A DNA stretch of 64,000 nucleotides from CAWDMC01 sp963803295 (GCA_963803295.1 CAWDMC010000012.1:310001-374000), one strand, 5' to 3'. Shown: positions 10,096-18,883, counted from the first letter of the stretch. Notes: generated by a model from the letters alone, not told the origin. Translations and numbers: made by a program.

Positions 10096-10110
10096 GCGCA
10101 TACTATGCGC
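10096..10110. promoter_or_regulatory. 15-bp palindrome, possible operator in the island
   Basis: GCGCATA and TATGCGC flank a central C. It sits 200 bases upstream of the excisionase gene and beside three CAACGTG repeats; it could bind a repressor or the recombination proteins. Confidence 0.35.
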
Positions 10111-10134
10111 CAACGTGGACAACGTGACAACGTG
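10111..10134. repeat. Three CAACGTG direct repeats
   Basis: CAACGTG occurs at 10111, 10120 and 10128, spaced 9 and 8 bases. Short iterated sites next to a palindrome in a mobile element suggest arm-type binding sites or iterons. Confidence 0.4.
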
Positions 10135-10258
10135 ATTACTACTTCGTGTGATTCGGCTTTCTCAGGGTCTTTGACTTGTCGAGTTTTAATTTCACATTGG
10201 CAGCGCCCACGGCGCGCCGGTGCCAAGTGCATCTGCCGCACGCTGACAACTCAGTGTG

Positions 10259-11533
10259 TTACTGCTTCTTCAGGGGGGCCGCCTCTTGGCAAGGATTCTG
10301 AACGCCCGTGGTCGGTTTGGCGGGTGGTGTTTTGTTTGATTCGTTCAACGTCCATGACAGCACGTTCTGTGCAGGTATTGTAAGGCGCGTGCAAGTATCG
10401 CTGCTGCGTGGAACGCCAATGTAGTAAGGGCTGCCGATCCGGGAATAGATCGTGGCGTTGTGTAGAGAGGTAGCCTTTGGTGCCAGAGGAACATTATTCT
10501 GCTGGTCGGGATCAAGCGTTAACCCGTACCGCTGGGCAATCGCACATCCTGTTTCGTCAAGGATCAACGTAGCGTTTGTGAGATTGCCAAACTTATAGAT
10601 TTTCATCACCGCGTTTGGGATGAATGGCTTTCCGACTGGTATCAAGGGGGCAAAAAGTAGAAGGAGAATTAGGACAGTTAGAGATCGCAGAACCATGACA
10701 GCATAGCCATCTCGCGGTTGCTGCTTAATTGCCAGTACAAGATTAAGAAGCACAATGAAAAACAAGGTCAACAAAGTCACTAGCACAGCACGTATTGGAC
10801 TGTCGTGAGGACCTGTGTTCTGATTGACGATCTCAACTACGAGAAGAGATGTCACGATAAGATAGAAGACGCCCACTAAGAAACGTGCATAGAACTTTCC
10901 TGTCGCGATGGCGATTGTTTTACACGGTTGTTTTCGCAATTTCCCCCAAATCACAAATGCGGGTACCAAGAAAACGCCGAGGATGGTCCACGCCCAAAAT
11001 GTTGGCAGGCGCAGCGAAAGTAAGTACAAGCTACAGATGACGAATGACGACACGGCAAGAAGGATTCGTTCCAGAATCAACCACGAGCGCACATTACTTT
11101 CAGGACTCTCGGGTGTAGGCTGCCCCTTCTTGGGACTGTCCACGCTTCTTCCTACGAGTCGGGTTTGAATTGGACCCATAGACTCTGGTACCCCTTCCCA
11201 TACCCATATCCAGGTCCAAGCAGGGAACATCAGAAGGAGACCCAGCGCGGTAAGCAGGAAAGCTCCGGTGATAGCCGCAACGGCCAGAAGCATGACAAGC
11301 GTTTTCAGATCGATATCAGGTATAAATTCTATTGAACAAAAGTAGACCAGGAAAATCATTCCGCCCCAGAGCAAGCACACGCTCCATAACGCGCCTATTA
11401 GGTTTGACTCAAGGTACTTGATTAGGATTGACCGCACGCCCTTCGACCACTTGGCAGGCAGTCTGTGCTCCATCATGTTGGCAATCGGTTCGGGTTGGGC
11501 CTTGGAAGGTGCCGGTTCGAATACTTCTCTCAT
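10259..11533 (-). CDS. Polytopic membrane protein of unknown function, island cargo
   Basis: 424 residues from the ATG at 11533, which has AGGGAG about five bases upstream; the frame could run to 11608 but without a comparable site. There are about eight hydrophobic segments: two near residues 50-105, four between about 150 and 245, and two around 265-320. The last 120 residues are a soluble tail (KIYKFGNLTNATLILDETG onwards) with no family I know. As the only large cargo gene of the island it is a candidate for the phenotype the island carries, such as stress tolerance or phage interference, but nothing in the sequence says which. Local codon usage is more AT-rich than that of the neighbours. 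Confidence 0.7.
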   Translation of the reverse strand: MREVFEPAPSKAQPEPIANMMEHRLPAKWSKGVRSILIKYLESNLIGALWSVCLLWGGMIFLVYFCSIEFIPDIDLKTLVMLLAVAAITGAFLLTALGLLLMFPAWTWIWVWEGVPESMGPIQTRLVGRSVDSPKKGQPTPESPESNVRSWLILERILLAVSSFVICSLYLLSLRLPTFWAWTILGVFLVPAFVIWGKLRKQPCKTIAIATGKFYARFLVGVFYLIVTSLLVVEIVNQNTGPHDSPIRAVLVTLLTLFFIVLLNLVLAIKQQPRDGYAVMVLRSLTVLILLLLFAPLIPVGKPFIPNAVMKIYKFGNLTNATLILDETGCAIAQRYGLTLDPDQQNNVPLAPKATSLHNATIYSRIGSPYYIGVPRSSDTCTRLTIPAQNVLSWTLNESNKTPPAKPTTGVQNPCQEAAPLKKQ

Positions 11534-11746
11534 AAGACTCCCTAAACTCCCTGACGAGAAGCGCCCTTGCTGCCGGACCACGCGGTGCATGGGTGACCCG
11601 TTTCTCATTTGCGAGGGAAGCGTACATCAGGGGCACGCGAAAAGCCAGGGTGGATGACTGATGACCGGCCAGGTTGGACTACGGCGAGTGCAGGCAGCCA
11701 GTTACCACGGTGGCGAACAAAAGGCGAAAGTGCTATCCTGTCTCGC

Positions 11747-12043
11747 GTGGCTGCGAAGGCTTGCAGGGTATCGGTTCGGGATCTGAAGGGCGTTGACCAC
11801 GCGGTCGAAGTAACCGCCGACAGTCTGTTTGAAGCCGTGGCGCGTGGCTTACGCCTGCTGCAGGAGGGTGACTGGGTGCCTGAGATTATAGGAGGGCTGG
11901 CCACGGTCAAGGTCACCGTTACGCAGCCCGAGATTGAGCACACCGTTCGGATGAAGGATTTTGAACGCTGGCTTGGGGCGGTCGGTGGGAGTCCGGCAGA
12001 CGTTGTTCAGAGGGACCGGGCTCGGAGCATTCTCGGGAGATGA
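11747..12043 (+). CDS. Small conserved hypothetical protein, island-associated
   Basis: 98 residues from the GTG at 11747. The upstream codons to 11609 look non-coding (Arg/Trp/Gly-rich), so the shorter form is preferred although its ribosome site is weak. The pattern is RVSVRDLKGVDHAVEVTA, then a helix (LFEAVARGLRLL) and TVKVTVTQPEIEHTVRMKDF, with a tail GGSPADVV..R.RSILG. It looks like a compact alpha/beta protein. A related but broken copy is visible at about 24655-24740. Function unknown; it is convergent with the membrane-protein gene's upstream region and ends 180 bases before attR. Confidence 0.65.
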   Translation: MAAKACRVSVRDLKGVDHAVEVTADSLFEAVARGLRLLQEGDWVPEIIGGLATVKVTVTQPEIEHTVRMKDFERWLGAVGGSPADVVQRDRARSILGR

Positions 12044-12221
12044 TCGAGTCTAAGACTTGTACTATTCTTGTACTTTTCTTCGCCTTGTGTTCGCTTTCGA
12101 CGAGACCTCATGCTGCAAAACGAGTACAAGATCGGTACAGATGAGCCTTCCAACCGTGCTTTTCCGTACTTTTCGGTTGCCAACCGTGCCGTAGGATCAA
12201 TGAGTTGGCCGTGTTCCTCTC

Positions 12222-12273
12222 GCCTTGGGCGCAAGAGGTCCCCGGTTCGAATCCGGGCGCCCCGACCAGCATT
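12222..12273 (+). repeat. attR (52-bp direct repeat, distal side)
   Basis: Exact copy of the tRNA-Pro 3' half (8471-8522). It lacks the acceptor 5' strand and D arm, so it is not a second tRNA gene. Confidence 0.92.
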
Positions 12274-12295
12274 TTCAAATACTTCCGCAGCTCCC

Positions 12296-12745
12296 TTATG
12301 CCGGAAACTCCTTTGTGACGTGATTTGTGACGTAAGTATCTGCTGGCGGCGATGACACTTTGACCGCGGGCAGCACTTCCCCTGCTGCTCGTCTCGCCGC
12401 CAAACGCGGGAGTGAATAGTGCCGCGTCATCTCCGGGTCAACGTGTCCTGCAAGCTCCCGAATAACCGCATCGGGAACGCCGGCCTCGCACAGTTCCGTG
12501 ACAAATAAGTGGCGCGCAAGTCATAGAACCGGAGTGAGCCAGACGGGGCATCGCCACCCTACCTTTTTCCTTGTCCTCTTTGGCAGCGGCCTGCCGGAGG
12601 GATCTCCAAGCCCGACGCCATCCTGATTGCCCCATTGGCTTGGCTGCATCGATCCTCGGCCAGAATTGATGAAAGATGTAGCTCTCTGGGGCGTACGCTC
12701 CCAGTTTGTCCGCCCGTTCTTTCAGATTGGAGGCCTACCCTAAAT
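12296..12745 (-). pseudogene. Fossil tyrosine recombinase (older integrase) beside attR
   Basis: Three joined frames spell the C-terminal half of a tyrosine recombinase: LKERADKLGAYAPESYIF, then GWRRAWRSLRQAA, then LRFYDLR, then VTELCEAGVPDAVIRELAGH and MTRHYSLPRL, stop at 12296. The His/Arg boxes and the Tyr are recognisable, but at least two frameshifts and a stop near 12745 break it, and the N-terminal half is absent. It reads towards the tRNA 3' end and begins 22 bases from attR, mirroring the live integrase at attL. I infer an earlier element in the same tRNA that decayed before the present island was inserted between it and the tRNA. Confidence 0.8.
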
Positions 12746-12955
12746 TCAACCGGAAATCGGGCTGCGTGCCTGGCCTCGAACGAAGGTCCGCCACAAAAAG
12801 CCCAGCGGCGGTCGAGCTATTTCGTGCCCAGCGGTGGGCGGCAGGCACGTAGAATCTCTGGCCAGATGACGGGGCGGGAGGGTTTTTCAGCAGTCCTTTT
12901 GGAGTCGAACATTTCCTAAAGAACTTTCCTCGGGCTGCCGATAGGAAAGGAAGAG

Positions 12956-13639
12956 GTGTATTCCTTGCCAGGCAGTCACGAAAACGCAGGCGCCACGATT
13001 CGACCGAGCGCCGTCGAGTGCGTGAGGGACCTGGGCTTCGGCATGACGGTCGTGGAACTGATGATCGTCATTGCCATTGGCCTAGTCATTACCGGCATCG
13101 CACTGCCTCGGACCATGACTGGGGTGAAGAGTTACCATCTGCACTCCGATATCTCTTCCCTGGCCAGTTATCTCAATTTAGCTCGGATGCGGGCTGCCTC
13201 CCAATATGCTCCCTACAGCCTCGACCTTGACCCGACGACGAACACCTACGTGCTCGAGCGACTCAGTGCGATTCAGTACAATCCAATCGCGACCTCGACT
13301 TCATCCGCCGTTTATTCTTCCCAGAGCCCGCCCGCATACGAGTATGGAACACAGTATCTTTCTAACGGCGAGACCTTGGCTAGCTGTCTTCCCGGCGGAC
13401 TCTCCGCCCGTCCCGGTCCAATCGCCGCCGATCCCTCCAACTGCGGCGGAGCCTTTCAAGCCTACTTCAACACCCGAGGAATGCCCGTTGACAGCACGGG
13501 CAGCTCGCTTGCGAATGGAGGCCTGGCAATCTACGTAACTGGCCCAAACGGTCTAACGGACGCCGTTACCATTTCGCCTGGAGGCGCGGTCCAGACGTGG
13601 AACTGGGATCCGGGCAATGCCCGATGGTACGAGAGATAA
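12956..13639 (+). CDS. Minor pseudopilin, GspH/FimT-like
   Basis: 227 residues from a GTG at 12956, preceded by AGGAAAGGAAGA. A long class III leader ends at Gly29, followed by MTVVELMIVIAIGLVITGIA with Glu at mature position 5, the prepilin peptidase signature. The C-terminal part is Ser/Gly/Pro-rich, as in GspH/FimT minor pilins that prime type IV pilus or type II secretion pseudopilus assembly. It is the first of four minor-pilin genes in a row (12956-17310) that are almost certainly an operon. Confidence 0.85.
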   Translation: MYSLPGSHENAGATIRPSAVECVRDLGFGMTVVELMIVIAIGLVITGIALPRTMTGVKSYHLHSDISSLASYLNLARMRAASQYAPYSLDLDPTTNTYVLERLSAIQYNPIATSTSSAVYSSQSPPAYEYGTQYLSNGETLASCLPGGLSARPGPIAADPSNCGGAFQAYFNTRGMPVDSTGSSLANGGLAIYVTGPNGLTDAVTISPGGAVQTWNWDPGNARWYER

Positions 13640-13649
13640 GCGAGGCGTT

Positions 13650-14345
13650 ATGGTCAAAGGAAATGGGCGGCCGGCTTCTTCTCTTCTGCTGCGACTCGAC
13701 AGGAAAGGAGTCATCCCGGACGACTGTGGGGTCTCGCTGATCGAGACGTTGTTAGCGGTGACGATTGCAGTCATCGGCGCGTTCGGAATGGGCAGCGTGA
13801 TCTACGTGGCCACAGCCGCTACCAAGAATCAGGGAACGGAGACCACACGCGCCACCATTTACGCACAAGACAAGGTGGAGAAGCTGTTGTCACTAGCCTC
13901 CGTGCCAGTTCCCGGTGCCACCACGGCCAGCTTTGGCAACTGCATCCAGTCTTCCTCCACTCAGTTCGCCCTTTCCCCGTCAGATGACTGCAATACGACG
14001 GGCATCGACGCGTCGGGCTGGTCTACTGGCCTTTTGGCGGGCGGGGCCATCACTCCGGCGCAACTTTCCTGTCCGAGCTCCGGTGCCAGCCTTGGCTACA
14101 TGGATTTTCTCGATGCCAGCGGTAATCAGCTTACGGGCGCGAGCTGCTCGGCGGCCACTGGCAGCGGTTTTTCCTATGTGCGTATGTGGCAGATTGCAGA
14201 CGCGAACCCCTTTGGCGCCTCTCCGGCCCTCAAACAGATTACGGTGGCCGTATACTCGCTTTCGGTGGTCAACGTCACCGTGCCCAACCCGAGCGGCCCC
14301 TCACCGAAGATCATCCTCACGAGCTATGTGTCGGATCCGAACTGA
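13650..14345 (+). CDS. Minor pseudopilin, PilV-like
   Basis: 231 residues from the ATG at 13650 (GAGG just upstream, ten bases after the previous stop). The prepilin site is CG|VSLIETLLAVTIAVIGAF: cleavage after Gly with Glu at position 5 of the mature protein. The globular part has a Cys pair around the middle and a C-terminal part common in PilV/GspI pseudopilins. These proteins sit at the pilus tip and promote pilus initiation or adhesion. Second gene of the minor-pilin operon. Confidence 0.82.
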   Translation: MVKGNGRPASSLLLRLDRKGVIPDDCGVSLIETLLAVTIAVIGAFGMGSVIYVATAATKNQGTETTRATIYAQDKVEKLLSLASVPVPGATTASFGNCIQSSSTQFALSPSDDCNTTGIDASGWSTGLLAGGAITPAQLSCPSSGASLGYMDFLDASGNQLTGASCSAATGSGFSYVRMWQIADANPFGASPALKQITVAVYSLSVVNVTVPNPSGPSPKIILTSYVSDPN

Positions 14346-14356
14346 GGAGCACTGAA

Positions 14357-15508
14357 ATGTTCAAAATCCTGCGTCTTGTTCGACAAGCTGAAAACGGGTT
14401 TTCCATTCTTGAACTGCTGGCAAGTGTAGTGATCATCAGTTTGGTGATGGGCGCGGTTTTTACCTTCCTCGCCCAATCCCAGAGAAGGTTTCAAGGGAAC
14501 ACCGTAATCGTCAAATCAAACCAAGGGGCGCGCGCCGCGCTGGAGATGATAGCGCAGGAGATTGGCCAAGCTGGGTTCAATCCCCCTTACGCCAGTTCGA
14601 TTACATCGAGCGCAACCGTCTCGGCCAGCGCTACCGCGCAGTGCATCCCGCTTAGCGGGATCGGCACTATCAATCCGGGTGACTGGGTCTCGGTGGATAC
14701 CGGGGCGGCCTACGAGCAGGTTCGAGTGGTGGCTACCAGCAATGGCGCTCTGTCGGGGTATACCGCATGCCCGGGCGCGAACCAGATCTCGGCCGTCTTC
14801 GAGCAATGTCACAACAATAATACCGCGCCCTGCCCCACCGGCACGCTGGGGCCGTTTTCGGTGGCGAGCTATAAGTTTCCTTACCCAAGTGGCATCCTGC
14901 AGGCCCAAACCGTAAACTATGGCGGCACGAATGTCACCGTCTCGAGTGACCACATCCTCGCCATGTTTTACGGCGATACGGATAACTCAGGCAACGTATG
15001 GTATGTCGTCTATAGTCTGTACAACCCGACAGCATCCGGCTCACCTCAATCCGTGACCATTAATAACCAAACGTTTTATCTCTACACTTTGTACCGCTCA
15101 GTCACCAGAGTGACATTTGCCACAGGCGCCACTGTCAGCCAGGCTTATCCACTCGCCCAGAATGTGCTCTATCAGGCCATTACTGGCGCCAACCCGGTGG
15201 GGCCCGCGCGGTCAGGGGGAACCGGCCAGCCCATCTTTAGCTACAAGTTCACCGATGCAGTTACGGTTGTGCCCAGTACCATCACGGTGGTCGGAACCAT
15301 CGTCATTAACCTCAGTGTGGCTGTGAACCCACAGAACCCCGAAAACGGGGGTGCGATGCAGTGGTACACCCTATCCTCGCAGATTCGTCCCCTGAACCTA
15401 TGGTCGGCGGTGACCGCAAACCAGACCGGGGGTGGCCGCTACCTGCCGCCCACCCCTTTGGGGCTGCCTATGTCTTTCCCTGCGCTTAGCAGCTATTACG
15501 CGTTTTAG
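14357..15508 (+). CDS. Minor pseudopilin, PilW-like
   Basis: 383 residues from the ATG at 14357; GAGGAGC lies six bases upstream and the previous gene ends 11 bases before. A short leader ends NG|FSILELLASVVIISLVMGAV, cleavage after Gly with Glu at mature position 5. The next stretch (NQGARAALEMIAQEIGQAGF) is the helix typical of PilW/GspJ proteins. The rest is a beta-rich head of Ser, Thr and Asn. It is expected in the tip complex with the neighbouring PilV, FimT and PilX proteins. Confidence 0.85.
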   Translation: MFKILRLVRQAENGFSILELLASVVIISLVMGAVFTFLAQSQRRFQGNTVIVKSNQGARAALEMIAQEIGQAGFNPPYASSITSSATVSASATAQCIPLSGIGTINPGDWVSVDTGAAYEQVRVVATSNGALSGYTACPGANQISAVFEQCHNNNTAPCPTGTLGPFSVASYKFPYPSGILQAQTVNYGGTNVTVSSDHILAMFYGDTDNSGNVWYVVYSLYNPTASGSPQSVTINNQTFYLYTLYRSVTRVTFATGATVSQAYPLAQNVLYQAITGANPVGPARSGGTGQPIFSYKFTDAVTVVPSTITVVGTIVINLSVAVNPQNPENGGAMQWYTLSSQIRPLNLWSAVTANQTGGGRYLPPTPLGLPMSFPALSSYYAF

Positions 15509-15545
15509 GGCCAAAGGATCAATATTGCAGAGATGGAGTTGGAAC

Positions 15546-17310
15546 ATGAAACCTCGAAGGCTGACGCAGGTTGGATTTCGCGACCAAGCCACCGACCATG
15601 GCGTGGCCTTGATTCTGGTGTTGCTAGCTATGCTTCTCCTGAGCGTGCTCGCGGCCAGCATCGTCTTCACGGCGCGCTCGGAAACGTTTTCGAGCTATGG
15701 TTACCGGCTGAATACCCAGGCGGACTATGTGGCCAAGGCCGGCATCGAGGCCGCCACCAACTGGTTCCGCAGCAACCATTACGCCGCCGTGCCGGCCGCC
15801 GTCGCCGGCGCTGATTACAGGGTGACCGCTGAACCCACCTACAGCCTTTACACGTCCAACAACTCTCCCGTGCAGTGCATCGCAAATTGCACAAGCCCAA
15901 ACAGCGCAGTCCAGTTAATTGGCTACGGCGGCGGATCCTCCAACTATCCCTCCGGCATTACCAATGCGTCGAGCGGTAGCGCCATTACCACAGCCTTTAC
16001 CAGCGACCTCAATAGCCACGGCGGGAGCTCGGGCAGTGGGGTACAGATAAGCGGCGATGCTAACCACTCCGGCCTCTTTTGGGTAAACGCCTATTTGCTG
16101 AACTACCAAACCGTGAACAACAGTTCGATCAGTTCTTGTCCCAACGCGAGCGGCGCCCCTCCCTGCCCCTCGGAAACTTGGCTGATCACGGTCAAGGGCG
16201 TTTGGATCGCGGGTGCTTCGCAGGTCGTGGCCACGGCCGAGGAACAGGCAATCATCCAGCCGGTTTACTCGCCGAGTTTCGGGAATGCACTTTATGGTTA
16301 CTGCTCAGTCTCGATGGCCGGCAGCGCCGGAAGCTGTACTGACGCCTACAACTCCGCTCTCGGCCCCTATGGCGGCGGCAACAGCATCCGTTGCCTCGGG
16401 CGCATGCGACCAGACCACTACGAACGTGATCAATGCCGGCGCCAACGTTGGGGCCAACGGCTATGTCAGCCTGAGTAACAACGTCACGGTATCCGGCAAC
16501 GTGGTGATCGGTAATGCTAATCCCACCCTGATTCCTTCAAGTTGCTGCTCGGGCCCCGGCTGTGGGCCTCCTACCTCCGGCAATGTTACCGGTTCCATCA
16601 TCACCGGCGCACCTTATGTCAGAGCTCCCGCCATTCCGACCTTTCCGGGCAGCGGGCAGACTGGCACAGCTTTTCCTGGCACCTCCCCGTCGTACAACAG
16701 CACTACGGCCTCCGTCCCGCAAACCTCCTCGTCCGACTTGGCCTCACCAGTAGGCACCATTACCCCTGGCTCAAATTCCTTTGCATGGCCCTGCATCTCT
16801 GGTGTCACCTGCAACGGTTCTGCCACCAATCCTTACTTGATCAACAGTATTTCGCTCAGTGGAAATGGGCAAAACGTGAGGCTCTACGGCGGCCCCGGCA
16901 TCAGCCAACCTGTCTACTATGACCTCGACACTTTGAGCCTGGCTGGCAATAACGGGTCCATAACGGTGACGGGATACGTAGTGTTGAACGTAAGAACCAG
17001 CCTGGACGTCGAGGGAGAGGGTCTCGTTAATAGCCTAAACGTGCCACCCGAGGCCCTTCAAATCAACTACGCGGGCACCAGCAGTGCCAGCGTGGGCGGC
17101 AATGGAGGCGTCTCGGCTATCATTACGGCGCCGCTCGCCTCGGTTAGCCTCCACGGAGGAGGCTCCAGCGGATTCATGACCGGCGCCATTCGCGCCCTCA
17201 ACGTCGCTGTTCAGGGCGGATTCCCGATCCACTACGACGTGGAACTCGACAGGTTGGACGGCGTGCTCGGTCAGATGGTGCGCTCTTCCTACACCCGCAT
17301 CAAGCAATAA
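15546..17310 (+). CDS. PilX-like minor pilin/assembly protein, large, with one frameshift
   Basis: About 588 residues if one frameshift is corrected. The start ATG at 15546 follows the PilW stop by 37 bases with GGAG nearby. The N-terminus (GVALILVLLAMLLLSVLAAS) followed by a helix with QADYVAKAGIEAA matches the PilX N-terminal domain, which lacks the usual Glu5. The reading frame changes near 16385 within GGCGGCGGCAACAGC; upstream and downstream parts have the same Gly/Ser/Asn-rich beta style and join well. The long C-terminal region is far larger than classical PilX (under 200 residues) and may be a surface-exposed adhesive head. Whether the shift is an assembly error is undecided. Confidence 0.75.
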
Positions 17311-17471
17311 GACAAGTTGGCCTTACTGACCAGCGCACATGGCTAGCACCTTCGCATGTCGCTGCGTGATACAAACCGGCCGCCGGTCGCTACGAGGGTG
17401 GACACCGCTCGGACTGCATACTGCCCGACGGCTCCGCCAAGATTTCAGTTTCAGAGAAACGTGCCAGCTTG

Positions 17472-17612
17472 TCACGGCGATCCAAGCGAAGCAAAGAATA
17501 CCAGCAGAGCAACCAACAGGACAACAGCGGCAACCAGCATAACGATGTCCAGCCACGTCCAGCCTTTGCGCAACTTCCACCTTCTCCGGGCAAAAGTGAG
17601 CTTGCTGGGCAC
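17472..17612 (-). CDS. 46-residue single-pass membrane protein
   Basis: The GTG at 17612 is preceded by a perfect AGGAGG at seven bases, a much better site than most genes here. The product has a basic start (KLTFARRRWKLRKGW), then one strongly hydrophobic helix (DIVMLVAAVVLLVALLVFF) and ends at Gly-Ser-Pro. It is too short for most annotation cut-offs. The function is unknown; positive-inside topology places the N-terminus in the cytoplasm. It lies alone, convergent with the minor-pilin operon. Confidence 0.55.
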   Translation of the reverse strand: MPSKLTFARRRWKLRKGWTWLDIVMLVAAVVLLVALLVFFASLGSP

Positions 17613-18453
17613 TTTGCGCCCTCCTCTGCCGCCATCACCGAGACGTTCTTGGAACGTTCAGGCAGCCGCCGGCATAGACACTAATTGGATGCTTAGAAGT
17701 TGTCCTGATGGCCTACTTCCCCGACAGAAGCGCGACCTCCGCATGATTACAGATAAGGTAATATACAGTTAAGACTCCGTGCTCCCGTAGGCGTGAGGGC
17801 TGGTTGATTATCACTCAAGCCCTTCGCTCGGACGATGCTTTTGGCTTCGGACTACAATTTCTTCATAGTGTCGGGTGGTTCGCTTGGTGGAAAGCCTCGC
17901 TGAACTCGCTATAAGGGAAGGGCGTTCTCGTTAATTCGATGCACCGAGGGCCTGCGGCTGGGCGGCGAGCCGACTTGTGCCAGGCGAGCACCCCTGCGCC
18001 TGCGAGACGCAGCGAGCAGGACAGCGGGAATGCGCGCTAGCTAGGTCGGCAGAGCCGCTAGGCGCCGCAAGACTTTAGTGGGTGCGGCGGGGGTTGGGGC
18101 AGCTATTCCCATCACTCGCGACTGCCTTGATGATGGTTTTGGCTGCTTGCACGTGACAACGAGAGGCAAATTGGTCAGCTTGTGGCTGAACTAAGGCTTG
18201 CTCGGGAGTCAATAATCAATAGCGGTGCCCGAATGGTATATTTGTCGTCATCCGGGTCTGCGCATCGGAAGAAATTAGAGCGGTGGGGGAGCCGGGTGAT
18301 CGAAGACTCTCCTCCAGGTTCGGCTGATCCACCGCTCTAGTTACAACCTTAACTGTCTGATATCTCTCAAATCAATGCGACTTTAGTACGCCGCCGCCGG
18401 TTGCCATTGGAGGGACAATAAGACGGGCGCGGCTCGATGGGGCGGCTTTCTTC
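17613..18453. other. Intergenic region with structured GC-rich stretch and hairpin
   Basis: About 840 bases with no convincing frame. A very GC-rich run lies at about 17940-18070 and a strong stem-loop at 18277-18338. A small non-coding RNA is possible but no known RNA family is recognised. Confidence 0.4.
18277..18338. repeat. Long imperfect hairpin
   Basis: AGAGCGGTGG (18277-18286) pairs perfectly with CCACCGCTCT (18329-18338); after a three-base internal loop, AGCCG pairs with CGGCT. The apical loop is about 26 bases. No T-run follows, so it is not a simple terminator; it may be a structured RNA element or the relic of a palindromic repeat. Confidence 0.55.
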
Positions 18454-18657
18454 TTACAAGACATCGCCTTCGCCCTGAGGCGTCCAGGTATCGTCAAAAC
18501 TCGTAACCGCCGCCCGCCGTCTCTCTGTATCTCGTTTGGCTTTAGCGAGCCTTCGGTTTAGGATCACTTCGCAGGTAAACAAGAACAGAGTAACTAGCGT
18601 TCCAACCATACATAACATGTTCCAAATCAAGCTACCGGCGTCAGGTGTCGTGGACAT
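18454..18657 (-). CDS. 67-residue single-pass membrane protein
   Basis: The ATG at 18657 has GGGGAGG six bases upstream. Residues about 9-33 form a transmembrane helix (SLIWNMLCMVGTLVTLFLF), followed by a charged helix (NRRLAKAKRDTERRR) and an acidic tail. No family is recognised. It is on the strand of the histidine-kinase operon downstream of it in position (its stop is distal), 226 bases after the kinase stop, so a link to that operon is possible but not shown. Confidence 0.55.
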   Translation of the reverse strand: MSTTPDAGSLIWNMLCMVGTLVTLFLFTCEVILNRRLAKAKRDTERRRAAVTSFDDTWTPQGEGDVL

Positions 18658-18883
18658 AGATCCTCCCCAAGAAACTAATCGGCAGTTCCGGTTGTAACAT
18701 GCGCGCTCCAATTACTCCTATAGGGCGGGAGTACCAGGAACTAAGGTACGGGCCTCCCAGCGGGAGAGCAGTCTCGATAATTCGGTGACAAGGTGAGGTG
18801 ACTACTCCAGATGGGCTTGTCCCGGCGATAGATGTCTGAAATGGTGCGTTTGAAGCCAGCGTCGCCGCTCAGTACGGCGGCTG

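Larger units (their letters stand above)
9896..10258. other. AT-rich island intergenic region with palindrome and short iterated repeats
   Basis: About 360 bases between the divergent-side start of xis and the stop of the membrane protein. It is markedly AT-rich around 10035-10090. At 10096-10110 there is a perfect palindrome GCGCATA-C-TATGCGC, followed by three CAACGTG units (10111, 10120 and 10128). It likely contains the xis-int promoter and possibly recombinase arm sites or an origin-like element. Confidence 0.5.
8471..12273. mobile_element. Integrative element in the 3' end of tRNA-Pro
   Basis: A 3.75-kb element bounded by a perfect 52-bp direct repeat (8471-8522 and 12222-12273) that equals the 3' half of tRNA-Pro plus GCATT. 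Next to the tRNA copy lies a tyrosine recombinase reading towards it, preceded by an excisionase-like gene, the classic genomic-island arrangement. Cargo is one polytopic membrane protein and one small conserved protein. There are no conjugation, replication or capsid genes, so it is a small non-autonomous-looking island; excision may be impaired because the integrase is frameshifted. Base composition is lower in GC around 9.9-11.4 kb, supporting foreign origin. Confidence 0.9.

Noticed and set aside
10096..10134. CRISPR-like repeat
   Set aside because: Units are only seven bases with one-to-two-base gaps; no spacers and no cas genes anywhere in the window.
12222..12273. Second tRNA-Pro gene
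   Set aside because: Only the 3' half is present; acceptor 5' strand and D arm are missing. It is the attR copy.
12635..12919. 94-codon plus-strand frame
   Set aside because: It overlaps the fossil integrase on the other strand, has no domain and no conserved start.
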